A stretch of DNA of 64,000 bases from Micromonospora cathayae (GTDB lineage Bacteria > Actinomycetota > Actinomycetes > Mycobacteriales > Micromonosporaceae), in contig NZ_CP118615.1 in NCBI RefSeq assembly GCF_028993575.1, positions 6,477,001 to 6,541,000 on the forward strand. Direction: 5' to 3'. This document shows, piece by piece, positions 8,787-18,090 of the stretch (within the stretch, counting starts at the first letter, position 1; the number at the start of each line of letters is the position of its first letter). The translations under genes and the position numbers were made by a program. Under the pieces are notes generated by a model that did no database searches, was not told the DNA's origin, and saw only the letters and a list, made by a program, of their open reading frames with translations.

Positions 8787-10363
8787 GGCTGACCCACCCG
8801 GTGTCCGAAGCGGGCCCGCAGCGCGGCGGCCAGCTCGGTCCGGTCGTCGAACGGGAGCACCGCGCCGCCGACCTCCTGCCCGCGTTCGTGCCCCTTGCCG
8901 AGCACGGCGATCACGTCTCCCGGCCCGGCCAGCCGGACCGCCTCGTCGATGGCGGCCCGCCGGCCGGCCACGTCCAGCACCGTCACCGGCGTACCGGCAC
9001 GCCGCACCGCGGTCTCCGCGCCGGACCGGACCTCGGCCCGGATCGCGGCCGGGTCCTCCGTCCGGGGGTTGTCGTCGGTCACCAGCACCACGTCGGCTCC
9101 CTCCGCGGCGGCGGCCCCCATCACCGGGCGTTTACCCCGGTCGCGGTCGCCGCCGGCACCGATCACACAGATCAGCCGGCCGCCGTCGACGGTCAGGTCA
9201 CGCAGCGCGGCCAGCGCCGCCACGATCGCGTCCGGCTTGTGCGCGTAGTCGACCACGCCCCGCACCGGGCCGGGCGCGCCGACCAGTTCCAGCCGCCCCG
9301 GCACGCCGGCGCAGTCGGCCACCCCGGCGGCGGCGGTACCGGCGTCCACCCCGACGGCGACCAGGCTGGCGATGGCCAGCAGGGCGTTGGCGACGTTGTG
9401 CCGCCCGGGCAGCGCCACCCCGGCGGCCACGGTGAGCCCGTCCGGGCCGTGCGCGGTGAACCGCTGGGCGTACCCGGCGTCGTCGACGTCGGAGGCCCAC
9501 CAGGTGGCGGTGGGGTTCCCGGCGGCCGAGTAGCTGACCGTGGCCGGCTTGAACAGCGGGCGCAGCGCCGGGTCGTCGAGGTTGAGCACCTCGGTGGCGC
9601 ACCGCCCGTCGAACAGCTTCGCCTTGGCCGCGAAGTACTCGGCGCTGTCGGCGTGGAAGTCGAGGTGGTCGGAGCCGAAGTTGGTGTAGCCGCCGACGGC
9701 GAACCGGACGCCACCCACCCGGCCCATCGCCAGCGCGTGGCTGGAGACCTCCATGACCACCGCGGTCACCCCGCGTTCCTTGGCGGCGGCGAGCATGGCG
9801 TGCAGGTCGGTGGCCTCCGGGGTGGTCCGCACGCTGTCGATCACCAGGTCACCGAGGCGGGTCTCCACCGTGCCGATCAGGCCGGTGACGTGACCGGCGG
9901 CCCGCAGACCGGACTCGACCAGGTACGCGGTGGAGGTCTTGCCGGCGGTGCCGGTCACCCCGATCACGGTCAGGCCCTCGGTGGGGTCGCCGTACACGGC
10001 GGAGGCGAGCGGGCCGAGCGCGGCCCGCGGGTCGGCGACCACCAGGGCGGGCAGCCCGGTCGCGGCCACCGCCGGCAGGCCGGCGGAATCGGTCAGCACG
10101 GCCACCGCGCCGGCCTCGGCGGCGGCGGCGGCGAACTCCGCGCCGTGCCGGCGCGCGCCGGGCAGCGCGGCGTACAGGTCGCCGGGGCGGACCTCCTGGC
10201 TGGCGTGGGTCACCCCGCTCACCGGTACGTCCATGGCGTCGGCCGGGGGCGCGACGCCGAGCCGGGCGGCGAGGTCGCCGAGCCGGATTTCGGTCACCGT
10301 CTCAGGGCGTGGATTGCCGGGCACGGCGTCAGACCCTACCCGGTCGGTCGCTTCGGGCCGCAC
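8783..10363 (-). CDS. murE: UDP-MurNAc-dipeptide--diaminopimelate ligase MurE
   Basis: MurE adds the third stem-peptide residue. The ATP loop GVTGTAGKTST is at 135-145. The C-terminal motif DDNPRTEDP carries the DNPR signature of meso-diaminopimelate-adding MurE, which fits an actinobacterium with DAP-type cell wall. The GTG start at 10363 gives 526 residues, with about 22 unstructured residues before the conserved region. An internal GTG beginning VTEIRLGDL is an alternative, and neither has a strong ribosome site. It overlaps murF by 4 nt and lies 52 nt after ftsI. Confidence 0.95.
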   Translation of the reverse strand: MRPEATDRVGSDAVPGNPRPETVTEIRLGDLAARLGVAPPADAMDVPVSGVTHASQEVRPGDLYAALPGARRHGAEFAAAAAEAGAVAVLTDSAGLPAVAATGLPALVVADPRAALGPLASAVYGDPTEGLTVIGVTGTAGKTSTAYLVESGLRAAGHVTGLIGTVETRLGDLVIDSVRTTPEATDLHAMLAAAKERGVTAVVMEVSSHALAMGRVGGVRFAVGGYTNFGSDHLDFHADSAEYFAAKAKLFDGRCATEVLNLDDPALRPLFKPATVSYSAAGNPTATWWASDVDDAGYAQRFTAHGPDGLTVAAGVALPGRHNVANALLAIASLVAVGVDAGTAAAGVADCAGVPGRLELVGAPGPVRGVVDYAHKPDAIVAALAALRDLTVDGGRLICVIGAGGDRDRGKRPVMGAAAAEGADVVLVTDDNPRTEDPAAIRAEVRSGAETAVRRAGTPVTVLDVAGRRAAIDEAVRLAGPGDVIAVLGKGHERGQEVGGAVLPFDDRTELAAALRARFGHRVGQP

Positions 10364-10415
10364 AGCCGCCCCGGTGGTTCGTCCCCACCAACCGATGATG
10401 TCGCGGTACCGCTGG

Positions 10416-12674
10416 TCAGCGGGGATAGACGACGAAGTCCGGGGCCTTGGTGCTGCTCGGAGGCACCTTGTAGTGGCTCAGCGTGAACCCCATCATGTCG
10501 CGGAAGGCCGGGCCGGCGATCGCCCCGCCGCCCCCGCCGGGGGTGTCCGCGAAGACGGCGATCACGTAGCGCGGGTTCTCCGCCGGGGCCATCCCGATGA
10601 ACGAGGCCACCTCACCGGGCTGCACCTTCCCGTTGACCAGCCGCGAGCCGGTGCCGGTCTTGCCGGCGATCCGGTACCCGTCGACCCGGGCGGTGGTCCC
10701 GGTGGCCCCCTCGACCGTGGTGACCGCCTCCAGGATGGTGCGCAGCGCCTTGGCGTTCTCCGGGCTGAGCACCGACCGGGTGACCGGTGGCTTGGCCGGG
10801 GTGCGCTTGCCCTCCGGGTCGATGGTCTCCTTGATCAGGCGGGGCTGGACCCAGGTGCCGTTGTTGGCGATGGCGGCGTACACGGCGGCCATCTGCAACG
10901 GGGTGGCGTCCACGCTGTGCCCGATCGGCACCGACCCGGCCGACGACCCGCTCCACTCCGACGGCGGCAGCAGCCGGCCGGACGCCTCGCCGTCCATCCC
11001 CACGTCGGTACGTTTACCCAGGCCGAAGCGGCGCTGGTAGTCGTAGAGCCGCTCCTTGCCGAGCTGGTCGGCGATCTTGATGGTGCCCACGTTCGACGAG
11101 TACGCCATCATCCCGGCCAGGCTCATCCGCTGCCCGTTCGCCTTGTGCGTGTCGGAGAACGGGGTGTCGCCCTTGACGATGGTGTTCTCCACCGGGAAGG
11201 ACGTGTCCGGGGTGATCACGCCCTCCTGGAGCGCCGCGCCGAAGGTGATCGCCTTGTGCACCGAGCCGGGGTCGACCACGAAACTGGTGGCGGCGTCCTC
11301 CCGGTCGGTGGGTTTGCTCTTGCGCGGGTCGGCGGCGTTGTAGGTGGGGTGGCTGGCCTGGGCGAGGATCTCGCCGGTCCCGACCTCGATGATGACCGCC
11401 GCGCCGGTGGTGCCGCCGACCTGGGCCATCCGGTCGGAGAGGATCTCCTGGCACCGGTACTGCAGGTCCCGGTCGATGGTGAGCTTCAGCGAGCTGCCCG
11501 GCTGCGCCGGGGTGGTCTCGCTGCGGCCACCGGGGATGGGGGCGTTCAGCGTGCCCGCGCCGACCTCGAAGGTACGCCGGCCGTCCTCGCCGTCGAGCAG
11601 GTCGTTGTAGCGGGCCTCCAGCCCCTCCACGCCGGCCATGTCCGGGCTGGTGAAGCCGATCAGGTTGGCGGCCAGGTCACCGCCGGGCACCTCGCGCCGC
11701 TCGTCGCGGTGCGCGCCGATGCCGGGCAGGTCCAACGCCATGATCTTCCGCGCGGTGCCGATGTCGACGCCCCGGGCCAGGTACTCGAACTGGGACGCCA
11801 CTCCGTCCTCGCGGATCCGGGGCTTCATCTTCTGGGCCAGTTCGGAGGAGGGGATGCCGAGCAGCCCGGAGAGGGCCTGCGCGGTGGCCGGGGCGTCCTG
11901 GATCCGGGTCGGGTCGGCGAAGATGTACCGGGCCTCGACGCTGCGGGCCAGCGGGTTGCCGTCGCGGTCGTAGATCGCCCCCCGGGGGGCGGGCAGGTCC
12001 ACCGTGGCGATGCCGGTGCCGGCGTACGCGGGTGCCTCGACGGCCTGGAGGACGACCAGCCGGATGCCGATGACCGTGAACAGGGTGAGGGTGAGCAGGG
12101 TGCCGAGCCGTAGCCGGCGGCCCGGGTCGGCGAGCTTCGGCGGACGGCGCGGTTTACGGCCGGGTCGCCGGGCGGGACGGCCGGCCGCCGGCCGGGCCGG
12201 ACGACGCCGGGGCGGGGGTGTCTCCTCCGCCCACTCGTCGGCGGCGCGCGGGTCGACGGTGCGGATCACCGCGGACCGGCCGGCCGCCGGGGCGGACCGG
12301 CGACCGGTGCGCTCGGCGGCGGTACGGCCACCGTCGAGCACCTGCAACGCGGGGCGGAACGGGTCGGTGGACCGGGTGCCGCGCGGAGTACGCCGCTGGT
12401 CGCCGCCGGCGGTGCGGCGGGCGGCGGCGGTCCGTTCCTCGCGTTCGGTCCGGCCGGTACCCGGCTCGCGTGCGCCGGCCCGTTCGTCCCGGCCGGCGGT
12501 GTGTTCGCCCCGGGTCTCCCGGATCGTGCGGCCCCGGGGCGTGTACGCGCGGGCGTCGGAGATCCGCCCGACGCCCGGCTCACGCGGCTCGGCGCCCCGT
12601 TCGGCGGCGCCACGCGACGAGCCGCGCCGGGAGCCTGTGGCGTCCCGGCGCGGTTCCTCCGACCTCGGGGCCAC
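10416..12674 (-). CDS. ftsI: Septal D,D-transpeptidase FtsI (class B PBP)
   Basis: FtsI crosslinks septal peptidoglycan as partner of FtsW. The 752-residue protein has an unusually long basic cytoplasmic tail of about 190 residues, then one membrane segment (LLTLTLFTVIGIRLVV), a PBP dimerisation domain and the transpeptidase domain. The catalytic triad motifs are SVHK near 468, SSN near 526 and KTG near 673. The GTG start lies 3 nt after the ftsL-like stop. The N-terminal tail (ERTG / ERGAEPRE-type charged repeats) is about 150 residues longer than in E. coli FtsI and may bind division partners; that is inference. Confidence 0.95.
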   Translation of the reverse strand: MAPRSEEPRRDATGSRRGSSRGAAERGAEPREPGVGRISDARAYTPRGRTIRETRGEHTAGRDERAGAREPGTGRTEREERTAAARRTAGGDQRRTPRGTRSTDPFRPALQVLDGGRTAAERTGRRSAPAAGRSAVIRTVDPRAADEWAEETPPPRRRPARPAAGRPARRPGRKPRRPPKLADPGRRLRLGTLLTLTLFTVIGIRLVVLQAVEAPAYAGTGIATVDLPAPRGAIYDRDGNPLARSVEARYIFADPTRIQDAPATAQALSGLLGIPSSELAQKMKPRIREDGVASQFEYLARGVDIGTARKIMALDLPGIGAHRDERREVPGGDLAANLIGFTSPDMAGVEGLEARYNDLLDGEDGRRTFEVGAGTLNAPIPGGRSETTPAQPGSSLKLTIDRDLQYRCQEILSDRMAQVGGTTGAAVIIEVGTGEILAQASHPTYNAADPRKSKPTDREDAATSFVVDPGSVHKAITFGAALQEGVITPDTSFPVENTIVKGDTPFSDTHKANGQRMSLAGMMAYSSNVGTIKIADQLGKERLYDYQRRFGLGKRTDVGMDGEASGRLLPPSEWSGSSAGSVPIGHSVDATPLQMAAVYAAIANNGTWVQPRLIKETIDPEGKRTPAKPPVTRSVLSPENAKALRTILEAVTTVEGATGTTARVDGYRIAGKTGTGSRLVNGKVQPGEVASFIGMAPAENPRYVIAVFADTPGGGGGAIAGPAFRDMMGFTLSHYKVPPSSTKAPDFVVYPR

Positions 12675-12677
12675 GGG

Positions 12678-13286
12678 TCAGCCGCCCGCGCCCTGCTGGC
12701 TGGTGATCGCCGGCTGCCCGTCCGCCGGACGGGGCACCCCGATCACCTTGCCGTCGGGCAGCTGGATGAAGGCCGGCTGGTCCGACTCGACCAGGCCCAG
12801 CTTGCGGGCGTTGGCGGTGAGGTTGCCCGGCGCCTCGTGCTCGGCGATCCGCTTCTCGAGCTGCTGCTGGTCGACGTCGAGCTTGGCCTGCTGCTGCTGG
12901 AGCTTCTCCAGCCGGAAGGAGTTCTCGTTGATCTTGGTGTTGACCAGCAGGATGCCGAGCACCCCACCGACCACCAGGACCAGGATCAGGCCGACGAACG
13001 GCGCGCGGGGCACCGAGACCGGCGGCGGCGGGGCCACCCGCAGCCGCGGCCCGGCCGGGCGGGCGTCGGTGGCGGGCCGCTGCGCCGGCCGCAGCGCGGC
13101 GCTGCCCTGGGTCGGGAACTCACGCGCCCCCCGGGCCCGGGTGTCACCCTGCCGCTGGGCCCGGTCCGGCCCGGTGCTGCCGGCCCCGACCGTCGTGGTG
13201 CGCGCCGCCGCGGTCCGGCCCCCCGACCGCGGTGTACGCTGCCCCGCGCCGGCGAAGTCCCGGCGGTCGCGCTTGTTGACGTTCAT
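12678..13286 (-). CDS. ftsL: FtsL/DivIC-like septum protein
   Basis: This 202-residue bitopic protein occupies the ftsL position between rsmH and ftsI. About 94 basic, Arg/Pro/Ala-rich residues are followed by one membrane segment (about 95-116). A Gln/Leu/Lys coiled coil (KLQQQQAKLDVDQQQLEKRI) comes next, and then a short region GLVESDQPAFIQLPDGK. FtsL-type proteins bridge FtsQ and FtsWI through this coiled coil. The ATG has GGGGGAGGGA directly upstream. Sequence similarity within the family is low, so the call rests on topology and position. Confidence 0.85.
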   Translation of the reverse strand: MNVNKRDRRDFAGAGQRTPRSGGRTAAARTTTVGAGSTGPDRAQRQGDTRARGAREFPTQGSAALRPAQRPATDARPAGPRLRVAPPPPVSVPRAPFVGLILVLVVGGVLGILLVNTKINENSFRLEKLQQQQAKLDVDQQQLEKRIAEHEAPGNLTANARKLGLVESDQPAFIQLPDGKVIGVPRPADGQPAITSQQGAGG

Positions 13287-13388
13287 GATCCCTCCCCCTC
13301 TTCGTCGTCCGTCGCCGTGCCGTCGTCCGGGGTCGGCCGGGGTCCACTGTGGAACCCCCGGTCAACCCCACCCCCTGGTGCGTCGCCC

Positions 13389-14405
13389 TCACCGGCGGCG
13401 GTACCGTTCGCGTCCGGCCCGCCCCGGCTGTTCCGCGTCCGGGTCGATCCGCTCCGCGGCACGTAGCCGCACCGACGCGGCCCGTGGGTTCGCCGTGACC
13501 TCCGCCTCCCCGGGCAGCTCCGCGCCCCGGCTGAGCAGCCGGAACGTCGGGCCGGTACCGGGCAGTTCGACCGGGAGGTCGATCGGGCCCCTACTGCGGA
13601 CCCGGTCGGCGAGCGCCGCCTTGGTCAGCCTGTCCTCCAGCGAGTGGTAGGACAGGACGACCATGCGGCCACCCACGGTGAGCTTGTCGAGCGCGGCCGG
13701 CAGCGCTGTCTCCAGCACTGCCAGTTCCCTGTTTACCTCGATCCGTAAAGCCTGAAACGTTCTCTTTGCCGGGTGTCCGCCCGTTCGTCGGGCCGGGGCC
13801 GGGATCGCCTCCCGGACCAGCTCGGCGAGCCGGGCCGACGAGGTGATCCGGACCCGCTCCCGCTCCCGGATGATCGCCGAGGCGACCCGGCCGGCGAACT
13901 TCTCCTCGCCGTACACCCGCAACAGCCGGGTGAGGTCCGGATGGGGGTAGGTGTTGACCACCTCCTCGGCGGTCACCCCCCGGGTCTGGTCCATCCGCAT
14001 GTCCAGCGGGGCGTCCTGCGCGTAGGCGAACCCGCGGTCGGGTTCGTCCAGTTGCAGCGAGGAGACCCCCAGGTCGAACAGGACCCCGTCGACCGCCGGA
14101 TAGCCCAGCCGCGCCAGCACCTCGGGCAGTTCGTCGTAGACGGCGTGCTCGAGGTGGATCCGGTCGGCGAACCGGGCCAGCCGGACCCGGGCGTGCGCCA
14201 GGGCCTCGGTGTCCCGGTCGAGGCCGATCAGGACGGTGCGCGGATGTGTCTCGAGGACCGCCTCGGCGTGCCCGCCCAGCCCCAGCGTGGCGTCGACGTG
14301 GACCGTGCGTTCCCCCCGGCCCAGCGCGGGGGCCAGCAACTCGAGACACCGCTCGAGCAGCACCGGCACGTGCGTGCCGCGTAGCTCCCCCATGTCGACC
14401 CCCAC
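13389..14405 (-). CDS. rsmH: 16S rRNA (cytosine-1402-N4)-methyltransferase RsmH
   Basis: RsmH (MraW) methylates N4 of C1402 in 16S rRNA using S-adenosylmethionine. The protein shows [11 protein letters not shown], the SAM motif [25 protein letters not shown]-like [14 protein letters not shown] and the C-terminal [11 protein letters not shown]. The GTG at 14403-14405 is chosen because AGAAGG lies 8 nt upstream. An in-frame ATG at 14426 overlaps that ribosome site, and another at 14393 starts right at the conserved region. The gene follows mraZ after a 190-nt gap that contains a hairpin. Confidence 0.94.
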   Translation of the reverse strand: MGVDMGELRGTHVPVLLERCLELLAPALGRGERTVHVDATLGLGGHAEAVLETHPRTVLIGLDRDTEALAHARVRLARFADRIHLEHAVYDELPEVLARLGYPAVDGVLFDLGVSSLQLDEPDRGFAYAQDAPLDMRMDQTRGVTAEEVVNTYPHPDLTRLLRVYGEEKFAGRVASAIIRERERVRITSSARLAELVREAIPAPARRTGGHPAKRTFQALRIEVNRELAVLETALPAALDKLTVGGRMVVLSYHSLEDRLTKAALADRVRSRGPIDLPVELPGTGPTFRLLSRGAELPGEAEVTANPRAASVRLRAAERIDPDAEQPGRAGRERYRRR

Positions 14406-14521
14406 TGGATGAACCTTCTCTCTCATGTTGTCTGTCGCCGCACGACGCCCCGTCGTACCGCCAGATCCCCATCCGCTCCCGCCCGCTCCCCGACCGCGGC
14501 TCGGAGAGACCGGATCGTGCC

Positions 14522-14547
14522 CCTGGCACCGGGGAAGGGGTGCCAGG
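14522..14547 (-). other. Hairpin between mraZ and rsmH
   Basis: Perfect 9-bp arms CCTGGCACC (14522-14530) and GGTGCCAGG (14539-14547) with an 8-nt loop lie in the 190-nt mraZ-rsmH gap. No T-run follows on the minus strand, so this is more likely an RNA-processing or partial attenuation structure than a full terminator. Confidence 0.45.
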
Positions 14548-14595
14548 AACGCGAAGCGGCTGGAGATCTCGCAGTACGTCGGGCGTCGGCACGCC

Positions 14596-15027
14596 CTACA
14601 GACCGCCGGGCAGCACCCCCTCGGAGATGTCCGCGAACTCCTCCTCGCTCTCCGCGAGGTAGGCGTCCCAGGCCGTCCGGTCCCAGATCTCCACCCGGGT
14701 GCTCGCGCCGATCACCACGAGATCGCGGTCGAGCGCGGCGTAGGCACGCAGGTGGGCCGGGATGGTGACGCGGCCCTGCTTGTCGGGGACCTCGTCGTGG
14801 GCACTGGCGAAGAAGACCCGGCTGTACGCCCGCGCGGCCTTGTGCGTCATCGGTTGCTGACGCAGCTGGTCGGCGATCCGCTCGAACTCCGGCGTCGGGA
14901 AGACGTACAGGCAGCGCTCCTGCCCTTTGGTGATCACGACACCCCCCGCCAGTCCGTCCCGGAACTTCGCCGGAAGGATCAACCGGCCTTTGTCGTCCAG
15001 GCGTGGGGTGTGGGTGCCGAGGAACAC
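14596..15027 (-). CDS. mraZ: Transcriptional regulator MraZ
   Basis: MraZ is an AbrB-like DNA-binding protein that represses the dcw operon it heads. The 143-residue product begins V(M)[15 protein letters not shown] and contains two MraZ/SpoVT-AbrB repeats: DDKGRLILP near residue 11 and DKQGRVTIP near 87. The GTG at 15025-15027 is chosen because MraZ proteins start at MFLGTH and have this length. A G-rich stretch GAGGGGG lies 9 nt upstream. A longer in-frame start at 15279 would add 84 residues read through its own promoter and is rejected. Confidence 0.93.
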   Translation of the reverse strand: MFLGTHTPRLDDKGRLILPAKFRDGLAGGVVITKGQERCLYVFPTPEFERIADQLRQQPMTHKAARAYSRVFFASAHDEVPDKQGRVTIPAHLRAYAALDRDLVVIGASTRVEIWDRTAWDAYLAESEEEFADISEGVLPGGL

Positions 15028-15111
15028 GGCCCAACCCCCTCGCCCTTGAGCGGCGTTCGCGGCACCGCTGACCCCCCGGGCCGGTGGGGCCCTCCCGGCC
15101 TCACCATTGGG

Positions 15112-15143
15112 CCCCACTCTACTCCACTTCCCTCCACCTGCAA
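15112..15143 (-). promoter_or_regulatory. mraZ promoter with three MraZ-type boxes
   Basis: On the minus strand the hexamers GTGGAG (15132-15137), GTGGAG (15122-15127) and GTGGGG (15112-15117) repeat at exactly 10-bp spacing. This is the layout of known MraZ operators, which are direct repeats centred on TGGGN or GTGGNG. The boxes cover a promoter: TTGCAG (15138-15143), 16-nt spacer, TAGAGT (15116-15121). Autorepression of the dcw operon is the natural reading. Confidence 0.75.
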
Positions 15144-15174
15144 CCAGAATCGCCCGCGCGGCGCGCCATTCTGG
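15144..15174. other. 7-bp dyad CCAGAAT / ATTCTGG upstream of mraZ promoter
   Basis: Arms 15144-15150 and 15168-15174 are perfect inverted copies around a 17-nt GC-only core. The arms are AT-rich compared with everything around them and sit directly upstream of the mraZ -35. This is a candidate operator or bend site; its partner is unknown. Confidence 0.4.
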
Positions 15175-15199
15175 ACAGCAAAACCGCACGTCAGACGGG

Positions 15200-15215
15200 G
15201 TGGAGCGAAGTGGAG
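15200..15215 (+). promoter_or_regulatory. Second pair of MraZ-type boxes facing murT
   Basis: On the plus strand GTGGAG occurs at 15200-15205 and 15210-15215, again at 10-bp spacing but opposite in direction to the mraZ boxes. It lies about 200 nt before murT. It may let MraZ act on the divergent murT-gatD operon, or it may belong to a longer looped operator. Confidence 0.45.
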
Positions 15216-15411
15216 GGCGACAGCGACCCGCCACCCGCGTCCGTTTTCCGACATAGATCGACTCCATCCGGGTGATCATGAATCGACCGCCCGGCGCGGC
15301 ATCCCACGCCGGGCGGCGGCCGGCCCGCCGCCGGCCGGCGGACGCACCCGCCCGAACGGTTCGCCGTCGGCGGCGGTCTGACCGACCGACCGGTCCGGTA
15401 ACCTCGCTCGC

Positions 15412-16674
15412 GTGACGGACGCGAAGATGCCCTTACGGGCAAAGGTGGCCAGCTCCGTGTCCCGTACGGCCGCGGCACTGTCGCGGGCCGCGGGCCGCGG
15501 GGACGGTTCGGTGATCGGCGGATGGATCGGCCTGAAGATCGACCCGGACCTGCTGGCCCACCTCTCGGCCGGGCGCGCCATCGCCCTGATCTCCGGCACC
15601 AACGGCAAGACCACCACCACCCGGCTCGCCGCCGCGGCGGTCGGCGTGCTCGGCACCGTCGCCACCAACTCGTTCGGCGCGAACATGCCGACCGGCCACA
15701 CCTCGGCGCTGGCCAAGGCCGGCAGCACCCCGTACGCGGTGCTGGAGGTCGACGAGCACTACCTGGCCCAGGTCATGGAGGCCACCGACCCGCACGTGGT
15801 GGCGCTGCTCAACCTCTCCCGCGACCAGCTCGACCGGGCCAAGGAGGTCGCCATGATGGCCCAGCTCTGGCGGGCCGCCCTGGTGCGGCACCCGGAGCTG
15901 CGGGTGGTCGCCAACGCCGACGACCCGATGGTGGTCTGGGCGGCCACCCCACCCGCCTCGCACGACCACCGGATCACCCCGCCCCACGTGACCTGGTTCA
16001 GCGCCGGGCAGCGGTGGCACGACGACTCCTGGGTCTGCCCGGAGTGCGGCTCGGCGATCCAGCGCTCCGGTGAGCAGTGGTGGTGCTCCGGCTGCCCGCT
16101 GCGCCGGCCGCAGCCGCACTGGGTGGTCGAGGACGACGGCGTGGTGGACCCGACCGGCGCCTGGCACAAGATCGTGCTCCAGCTGCCCGGCAAGGTGAAC
16201 ATCGGCAACGCCGCCACCGCCCTGGCGGTGGCCGCCGAGTTCGGCGTCCGCCCGGTCGACGCGGTGTCCCGGCTCGGCTCGGTCACCTCGGTCGCCGGCC
16301 GGTACGCCCAGGTCGACCGGGAGGGCCGCAACATCCGGCTGCTGCTGGCGAAGAACCCCGCCAGCTGGCTGGAGGCGTTCGACATGGCCGACCTGGCCCC
16401 CACACTGCTCTCCATCAACGCCCGCGACCCCGACGGGCTGGACACCTCCTGGCTGTTCGACGTCGACTTCGCCCCGCTGCGCGGCCGGCAGGTGCTGATC
16501 ACCGGCGACCGGGCCTACGACCTGGCCGTCCGGCTCGACGTCAACGACGTGCCGTTCCAGCACGTCCGGTCGTTCGGCGAGGCGGTCCGCAACGTGCCCC
16601 CGGGCCGGCTGGAGGTCATCGCCAATTACACCGCCTTCCAGGACATCCGAGCGGAGTTGGACCGTGTCAACTGA
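15412..16674 (+). CDS. murT: Lipid II isoglutaminyl synthase, Mur ligase subunit MurT
   Basis: MurT with GatD amidates the alpha-carboxyl of D-glutamate in lipid II, using glutamine and ATP. The 420-residue product has the Mur ligase P-loop [11 protein letters not shown] near residue 62. The middle domain contains [10 protein letters not shown] Cys4 zinc ribbon CPECG...CSGC at about 206-225 is characteristic of MurT, and the DUF1727 C-terminal domain follows. The GTG at 15412 has TAACCT (15399-15404) 7 nt upstream and no ribosome site, so the transcript is probably leaderless. It overlaps gatD by 11 nt. Confidence 0.93.
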   Translation: MTDAKMPLRAKVASSVSRTAAALSRAAGRGDGSVIGGWIGLKIDPDLLAHLSAGRAIALISGTNGKTTTTRLAAAAVGVLGTVATNSFGANMPTGHTSALAKAGSTPYAVLEVDEHYLAQVMEATDPHVVALLNLSRDQLDRAKEVAMMAQLWRAALVRHPELRVVANADDPMVVWAATPPASHDHRITPPHVTWFSAGQRWHDDSWVCPECGSAIQRSGEQWWCSGCPLRRPQPHWVVEDDGVVDPTGAWHKIVLQLPGKVNIGNAATALAVAAEFGVRPVDAVSRLGSVTSVAGRYAQVDREGRNIRLLLAKNPASWLEAFDMADLAPTLLSINARDPDGLDTSWLFDVDFAPLRGRQVLITGDRAYDLAVRLDVNDVPFQHVRSFGEAVRNVPPGRLEVIANYTAFQDIRAELDRVN

Positions 16675-17383
16675 GAGCCTGCGTATCGTCTGGATCTACC
16701 CCGACCTGCTCTCCACCTACGGCGACCGGGGCAACCTGCTGATCCTGGCCCGCCGGGCGATGCAGCGCGGGATGCCGGTCGAGGTGCTCGAGGTCCGCTC
16801 CGACCAGCGGCTGCCCACCGCCGCCGACATCTACCTCATCGGCGGCGGCGAGGACGGCCCGCAGGCGCTCGGCGCGCAGCGGCTGCTCGCCGACGGCGGC
16901 CTGCACCGCGCGGTCGCCCAGGGCTCGGTGGTCTTCGGCGTCTGCGCCGGATACCAGCTGCTCGGCCGGTCGTTCTTCGCCAAGGGCACCATGTGCCAGG
17001 GCCTCGAACTGCTCGACCTGCACTCCGACCGGGGGCCGTCCCGGGCCGTCGGCGAGCTGGCCGGGGACATCGACCCGCGGCTGGGGGTGCCGGCGCTGAG
17101 CGGGTTCGAGAACCACGGCGGCCGTACCCACCTGGGGCCGGGCGTCGCGCCGCTGGCCCGGGTCACCGCCGGGGTCGGCAACGACGGGCAGACCGAGGGG
17201 GCCTGGCGGGGCAAGCTGCTCGGCACGTACTCGCACGGCCCGGCGCTGGCCCGCAACCCGGCCCTGGCCGACCTGCTGCTGCGGTGGGCGACCGGGGCGC
17301 ACCAGCTTCCCCCGCTGGACGACACCTGGCCGGACCGGCTGCGCGCCGAACGCCGGGCCGCGGTGGCCGCCGCCCGGGCATGA
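16664..17383 (+). CDS. gatD: Lipid II isoglutaminyl synthase, glutaminase subunit GatD
   Basis: GatD is the class I glutamine amidotransferase that supplies ammonia to MurT. The 239-residue protein has the IGGGEDGPQ oxyanion region, the nucleophile in FGVCAGYQLLG near residue 94, and the catalytic histidine in GTYSHGPALARNP near residue 189. The GTG start overlaps the 3' end of murT by 11 nt and has GGAG about 8 nt upstream. The stop overlaps the following gene by ATGA. Fusion-like overlap with murT matches an obligate heterodimer. Confidence 0.92.
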   Translation: MSTESLRIVWIYPDLLSTYGDRGNLLILARRAMQRGMPVEVLEVRSDQRLPTAADIYLIGGGEDGPQALGAQRLLADGGLHRAVAQGSVVFGVCAGYQLLGRSFFAKGTMCQGLELLDLHSDRGPSRAVGELAGDIDPRLGVPALSGFENHGGRTHLGPGVAPLARVTAGVGNDGQTEGAWRGKLLGTYSHGPALARNPALADLLLRWATGAHQLPPLDDTWPDRLRAERRAAVAAARA

Positions 17384-18090
17384 TCGCGGCGGTCCGGCGG
17401 CTGCTCGCGCAGCGGTCGGCCGTCCGCTTCGCGTCCCTGCTGCTCCTGCTCGGCGGGCTCAGCCTGGTGGTGCTCCTGGTGCCCCGCCCGGAGCTGGCCG
17501 AGCTGCCGCAGCGGGCCGACCGGCTCGGCGCGCTGGCCCCGGTGGCCGGTGTCGTCGGCGGGGCGGTGCTGCTGGTCGCCCTGGTGCCCCGAACCTTCGT
17601 CACCCTCGCCTCGGGCGCGCTGTTCGGCGCGCTCGAAGGGGCCGCGTACGCGCTCGGCGCGGCCCTGCTCGCGGCGGCGCTCGGCTTCGCCGTCGGGCGG
17701 GTGCTGGGCCGGGAGTTCGTCGCCGAACGGACCCGGGGGCGGCTGGCCCGGCTGGACAGCTGGTTCGCCCGGCAGAGCGTGTTCGGGGTGATGACCGTCC
17801 GGCTGCTGCCGATCGCCGGGTTCGGCCTGGTCAGCTACGGCTACGGCACCACCGGCGCGCGGCTGCTGCCGTTCCTGACCGGCAGCCTGCTCGCCTCCGC
17901 CCCCACCGCGTTCGGCTACGCGGCGGTCGGCGCGGCGGCCAGCAGCCCCGGCGAGGTGAACTGGCTCGCCACCGCCCCGGCCGCGCTCGGGCTGATCGCC
18001 AGCGCGGTGCTGATCCGGTCCTGGTGGCGGGCCGAACGGCAACGACGCCGGGACCGGCGTACCGGCCCCGGCGAGCAGGCGGCCGGATGA
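17380..18090 (+). CDS. TVP38/TMEM64 (VTT/DedA-like) membrane protein
   Basis: This is a 236-residue integral membrane protein of the VTT superfamily, with about five hydrophobic segments. The conserved core is VPRTFVTLASGALFGALEGAAYALGAALLAA, with the re-entrant-loop style FxxGxxFG feature, followed by RLLPIAGFGLVSYGYGTTG. Related proteins are linked to lipid-carrier or phospholipid flipping and envelope stress. The ATG overlaps the gatD stop (ATGA), so it is coupled to the peptidoglycan amidation operon. A role in recycling a lipid carrier would fit but is inference. The tail is basic. Confidence 0.75.
   Translation: MIAAVRRLLAQRSAVRFASLLLLLGGLSLVVLLVPRPELAELPQRADRLGALAPVAGVVGGAVLLVALVPRTFVTLASGALFGALEGAAYALGAALLAAALGFAVGRVLGREFVAERTRGRLARLDSWFARQSVFGVMTVRLLPIAGFGLVSYGYGTTGARLLPFLTGSLLASAPTAFGYAAVGAAASSPGEVNWLATAPAALGLIASAVLIRSWWRAERQRRRDRRTGPGEQAAG

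Noticed and set aside
15028..15279. 84-residue N-terminal extension of MraZ
   Set aside because: It would be translated through the promoter and MraZ boxes; the family starts at MFLGTH.
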